Assembly (NCBI GenBank): GCA_051646105.1 | Contig: JBOFCO010000177.1 | Span: 1 to 63,157 of the forward strand | Length of the DNA: 63,157 bases | From: JBOFCO01 sp051646105 | GTDB taxonomy: Bacteria; Pseudomonadota; Alphaproteobacteria; Rhodobacterales; Rhodobacteraceae | Direction of reading: 5' to 3' | Part shown: positions 60,176 to 63,157 of the stretch, one piece after another | Position numbering within the stretch: the first letter of the stretch is position 1 | Layout of the letters: every line of letters begins with the position of its first letter | Program-made: the position numbers and the translations under genes | Notes under the pieces: model-generated | Database searches by the model: none | Seen by the model: the letters and a program-made list of their open reading frames with translations, nothing else | What the model was told of the DNA's origin: nothing

Positions 60176-61605
60176 ACGCGGCGACGAAACTTCCCGGTGA
60201 ACTTGGCCCGATCCATTTCGTCGGCATCGGCGGTATCGGCATGTCGGGCATTGCCGAGGTGCTGATGACGCTGGGCTACCGGGTGCAGGGATCGGATGCG
60301 AAGGCATCGAAAATCACCGACCGGCTGGTGAAGCTGGGCGCAGTCTTTCACGAAGGGCAGCGGGCAGAGAATATCGGTGATGCGGCGGTTGTCGTCATTT
60401 CCTCCGCCATCAAATCCGGCAACCCGGAGCTGGAGGAAGCCCGCCGCCGGGGCCTGCCCGTGGTGCGCCGCGCGGAAATGCTGGCCGAACTGATGCGCCT
60501 GCGGTCGAACATCGCCATCGCCGGAACCCACGGCAAGACCACGACCACAACGATGGTGGCCACACTGCTGGACAAGGGCGGCTTTGACCCGACCGTCATC
60601 AACGGCGGGGTCATCCACGCCTATGGATCGAACGCGCGGGCCGGGGCAGGGGAGTGGATGGTGGTCGAGGCGGATGAAAGCGACGGTTCGTTCAACCGGC
60701 TGCCCGCGACCATCGCCATCGTCACCAACATCGATCCGGAACATATGGAGCACTGGGGCACCTTCGACGCGCTGCGCAAGGGCTTTTACGACTTCGTCAC
60801 CAACATCCCGTTCTATGGCCTTGCCGTCTGCTGCACCGACCATGCCGAGGTGCAGGCGCTGGTGGGCCGTGTCACCGACCGCCGCATTGTCACCTTCGGC
60901 TTCAACGCACAGGCCGATGTGCGGGCGCAAAACCTGACCTATGATCGGGGCGTGGCACGCTTTGACGTGGCCCTGCAGGGCGAAGGCGCGGGTGCCGTGA
61001 TCGAGGGCTGCACCCTGCCGATGCCGGGGGACCACAACGTGTCGAACGCGCTCGCCGCCGTCGCCGTCGCCCGTCACCTGGGCATGAAGATGGATGAAAT
61101 CCGCGCCGCGCTTGCAGGCTTTGGCGGTGTCAACCGCCGCTTTACCCGCGTGGGCGAGGTTCTGGGCGGCGTCACCCTGATCGACGATTACGGCCATCAC
61201 CCGGTGGAAATCGCCGCCGTGCTGAAAGCCGCGCGTCAGGCGGTGGCGGGCCATCCCGCGGCCCGCGTCATCGCCGTGCACCAGCCGCACCGCTACACCC
61301 GGCTGTCGAACCTGTTCGAGGAGTTCTGCACCTGCTTCAACGAGCCCGATGTGGTGGCGATTGCCGAGGTCTATGCGGCGGGGGAGGATCCGATCCCCGG
61401 CGCATCCCGCGACGATCTGGTGGCGGGCCTGATTGCCCACGGTCACCGCCACGCCCGCGCCCTGCTGGCGGAGGAAGACCTTGAACGCCTCATCCGCGAA
61501 CAGGCCCGCCCCGGCGACATCGTCGTCTGTCTTGGCGCGGGCACGATCTCTGCCTGGGTCAACGCGCTGCCCGCCCGCATGAACGGCCGCCCTGCGGCGG
61601 CATGA
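60172..61605 (+). CDS. murC: UDP-N-acetylmuramate--L-alanine ligase
   Basis: A 477-residue Mur ligase with IHFVGIGGIGMSGIAEVL, the ATP loop AGTHGKTTTTTMVATLL, VVEADESDGSF, NIDPEHMEHW and DDYGHHPVEIAAVL. It attaches L-Ala to UDP-MurNAc in peptidoglycan synthesis. It overlaps murG and the DUF2484 gene by 4 bases each. Confidence 0.97.
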   Translation: MNAATKLPGELGPIHFVGIGGIGMSGIAEVLMTLGYRVQGSDAKASKITDRLVKLGAVFHEGQRAENIGDAAVVVISSAIKSGNPELEEARRRGLPVVRRAEMLAELMRLRSNIAIAGTHGKTTTTTMVATLLDKGGFDPTVINGGVIHAYGSNARAGAGEWMVVEADESDGSFNRLPATIAIVTNIDPEHMEHWGTFDALRKGFYDFVTNIPFYGLAVCCTDHAEVQALVGRVTDRRIVTFGFNAQADVRAQNLTYDRGVARFDVALQGEGAGAVIEGCTLPMPGDHNVSNALAAVAVARHLGMKMDEIRAALAGFGGVNRRFTRVGEVLGGVTLIDDYGHHPVEIAAVLKAARQAVAGHPAARVIAVHQPHRYTRLSNLFEEFCTCFNEPDVVAIAEVYAAGEDPIPGASRDDLVAGLIAHGHRHARALLAEEDLERLIREQARPGDIVVCLGAGTISAWVNALPARMNGRPAAA

Positions 61606-61841
61606 CCGCATCGCTCATCCTTGCCTGCGTCTGGCTGGTGGTGGCCAATGTCACCGCCATGTTCCCCAGCCGCGACAAACACTGGCGCTTTGCCTATGCC
61701 ATGATCGCGCTGGGTGTGCCGTTGCTGGCCTTCGTCTGGTGGCAGAACGGCATCTGGTGGACGCTGGCGGTGCTGGTCGCGGCAGGGTCGGTGCTGCGCT
61801 GGCCGGTGTATTTTCTGGTGAGGTGGGTGAGGGGGCGGTAG
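61602..61841 (+). CDS. DUF2484 small membrane protein
   Basis: A 79-residue protein with two to three hydrophobic segments (LILACVWLVVANVTAMFP, FAYAMIALGVPLLAFVWW, WTLAVLVAAGSVLRWPVYFL). DUF2484 genes usually lie between murC and murB in Rhodobacterales. Here it overlaps murC by 4 bases but is followed by a repeat and AT-rich DNA instead of murB. Function unknown. Confidence 0.9.
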   Translation: MTASLILACVWLVVANVTAMFPSRDKHWRFAYAMIALGVPLLAFVWWQNGIWWTLAVLVAAGSVLRWPVYFLVRWVRGR

Positions 61842-61873
61842 GGCGGGGTTCACCCCGCCGGCATCCCCGCTGC

Positions 61874-61946
61874 CCCGTCATCCCAGCGCAAGCGGGGAAC
61901 CATCAAGCCCGCTCTGGACCTCCGCCTGCGCGGGGGGTGACACGGG
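61874..61946 (+). repeat. Dispersed palindromic repeat (REP-like)
   Basis: The segment beginning CCCGTCATCCCAGCGCAAGC and ending with GCGCGGGGGGTGACACGGG has inverted halves and matches the general GTCAT...GTGAC form of short palindromic repeats that are frequent between genes in alphaproteobacteria. It lies 33 bases after DUF2484, at the edge of the AT-rich DNA. Confidence 0.5.
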
Positions 61947-62002
61947 AACACCCCCCCGCTTTTCACCTTGCGCGGGATCATGCCGCTGCGGATAGTCGCG
62001 GG

Positions 62003-63157
62003 ATGAAGGCTGAGGATATCAGGGACGAGAAAACGCTGCGTCGCTGGCTGGAAGAACGGCCAGAGGAGACGCGTCGGCGCGATTCATATTCCTTGGCGCA
62101 GCGGTGCGTGTTGCGCGTATTTCCCGTCTTTGGCCGGTTAATGGCGAACAACTGGTTCTGGCAAGCAGACATGTCGGTGCTGCCTGCACTTCGCGCACTG
62201 CTCATTTTGGGGATCGAAAATGGACAGTCAAACGGGACGTTGAGCAGCGAAGTAAATTTGGCCATCAAAGAAATTGCAGATCTACAGAAAAAAATGGCAG
62301 ATCCAAAATCAACCAAAGCCCCCAATGATAGATCCGATCAACGCGGTCAGCCTGCAATAGATGAAGCTTATAACGTACTTAGCGCAATTATTCAGCTTGC
62401 ATCGATTCCAAGGCATCACGATTCCAATGAAATAGGCAGGATTGTTTATCTGATACATACTTCTCATGGTATAGCATCATCGTTTGGTTTTGACGGAAAT
62501 TCTATTTATAGTTCTATTAGACTTGATTGCGCATGTATTGGATCGTCAAAGGATTTGCAGTCTACACCGCTGTGGTATGACCAACCGCCAATGTGGTTCG
62601 CCGAAAGTGCCGGAGAGCTATACCTTCAGCTAAAAACCATAGGTTCAGGCGAGCATAAGTTTTGGCTGCGCTGGTGGAATGGAGTGCTGTCCGGCAAGCA
62701 GATTGACTCGAAAGTACAGCGCGAGGTGGCGCTAATTCCGGATGCGGTCTGGCAGGCTGGACCGGGCGCGGTAGCGAAACAGATAAATTTGCTGATAGAA
62801 AAGAATTTGCTTAAAGCTGAGGCTACAGCAATCCGTATGGTGCTGAACGATCTCACAAACGACAGAGATTCTTTGGGTCGTTTTCCGCACAATGGTCCGC
62901 CAGATGATGGTGAATCCCCTTCCGCCATCCGAAGTAAATTTCAGGAAGTCGACAAAGCGCTAGCCAAAATTGAGTCGGAGCTGTCTGAGACAAATGTACT
63001 GCCAGGAAATCTGAAAACACTTTCGAATGAATTGAGAAGCGCTTGGAACGCTTTGTCTTTCAAGACCAAGGTTTTTGTTGGCGCGATATTCATATCAGTA
63101 TCCACAGGTTTCTTCGGCGCAATGGGAGAAGACCTTTATCAGAAGGTAAAAGTGGAT
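62003..63157 (+). CDS. AT-rich hypothetical protein, C-terminal membrane segment, running off the window (partial)
   Basis: Translation from ATG 62003 stays open for 385 codons to the window end with no stop, which no other frame here does. The first 50 residues are basic and helical (EDIRDEKTLRRWLEERPEET). A Trp-rich middle part (KFWLRWWNGVLSGKQ) and a late coiled-coil-like stretch follow, and the last 34 residues have a membrane segment (about 355-373, VFVGAIFISVSTGFFGAMG). Codon use changes abruptly after about 62200 to AT-rich, unlike the neighbouring mur genes, so acquisition from outside is likely. I cannot name a family. A mini frame at 61980-62006 (MPLRIVAG) ends overlapping its start. 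The 3' end is unseen. Confidence 0.75.
   Translation, partial: MKAEDIRDEKTLRRWLEERPEETRRRDSYSLAQRCVLRVFPVFGRLMANNWFWQADMSVLPALRALLILGIENGQSNGTLSSEVNLAIKEIADLQKKMADPKSTKAPNDRSDQRGQPAIDEAYNVLSAIIQLASIPRHHDSNEIGRIVYLIHTSHGIASSFGFDGNSIYSSIRLDCACIGSSKDLQSTPLWYDQPPMWFAESAGELYLQLKTIGSGEHKFWLRWWNGVLSGKQIDSKVQREVALIPDAVWQAGPGAVAKQINLLIEKNLLKAEATAIRMVLNDLTNDRDSLGRFPHNGPPDDGESPSAIRSKFQEVDKALAKIESELSETNVLPGNLKTLSNELRSAWNALSFKTKVFVGAIFISVSTGFFGAMGEDLYQKVKVD

Noticed and set aside
60172..61611. A minus-strand frame (from 59950 to 61611) over murC
   Set aside because: Antisense to murC, which has complete catalytic motifs; no domain seen.
62104..62328. Small plus-strand frame and a minus-strand frame at 61978-62325
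   Set aside because: Both overlap the continuous 385-codon frame from 62003 and have no support of their own.
1..63157. CRISPR arrays, tRNA or rRNA genes, insertion sequences
   Set aside because: No regular short repeats with spacers, no tRNA-like or rRNA-like segment and no transposase frame was seen in the intergenic regions.

Overview
The window is high-GC DNA that reads as a chromosome segment of a Rhodobacterales alphaproteobacterium (Paracoccus/Rhodobacter group). The basis is gene content: a GapR homologue, the NDUFA12-type complex I subunit, DUF2155, DUF3572, an ftsW-murG-murC-DUF2484 block and a ScfR-type regulator. The genus is an inference; no rRNA or tRNA gene was found. About 70 protein genes are supported, plus a decayed gene remnant, three RutR-like operators and several hairpins.

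Layout. 1-5.1 kb: end of clpX, a complex I accessory subunit, an MlaD-like protein, DUF2155, aat, a methyltransferase, and accBC. 5.3-23.4 kb: a reductive pyrimidine catabolism island: preT, a VOC protein and preA (dihydropyrimidine dehydrogenase); kup; rutR; an omega-amino acid/beta-alanine aminotransferase; an exported protein; a pentameric ligand-gated ion channel; an M20 beta-ureidopropionase; dihydropyrimidinase; and an ABC importer of the SsuABC/ThiXYZ type interleaved with small membrane proteins. RutR-like palindromes lie before preT, between rutR and the aminotransferase, and before the ureidopropionase, so the whole route (uptake, reduction, ring opening, decarbamoylation, transamination) looks like one regulon. 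The channel sits inside it and is the most interesting feature of the window.

23.4-31 kb: an RTX protein, then a ScfR-like regulator, a single-domain receiver, a small membrane protein, a symporter-like sensor kinase and an orphan FliM/FliN-like protein. 31-45.5 kb: mixed housekeeping and accessory genes (DksA-like, a divergent FadJ-like protein, GapR, an orphan iron-type permease, Lrp/ornithine decarboxylase, a relic of a molybdenum hydroxylase, a DUF2235 hydrolase, metG, YceI, an aldo/keto reductase, lipoproteins). 45.5-55.5 kb: an XRE regulator, a desaturase, Nudix, DUF983, an EF-hand/ECF sigma/metal-sensor group, a PleD-like diguanylate cyclase, a HAD phosphatase and an MttB-family methyltransferase.

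55.6-63.2 kb: an H-NOX-like protein that lacks the usual heme ligands is coupled to an HNOBA-GGDEF cyclase. Next come ftsW-murG-murC-DUF2484, a dispersed palindromic repeat, and a large AT-rich open frame that runs off the window end where murB would be expected. That last stretch looks horizontally acquired.
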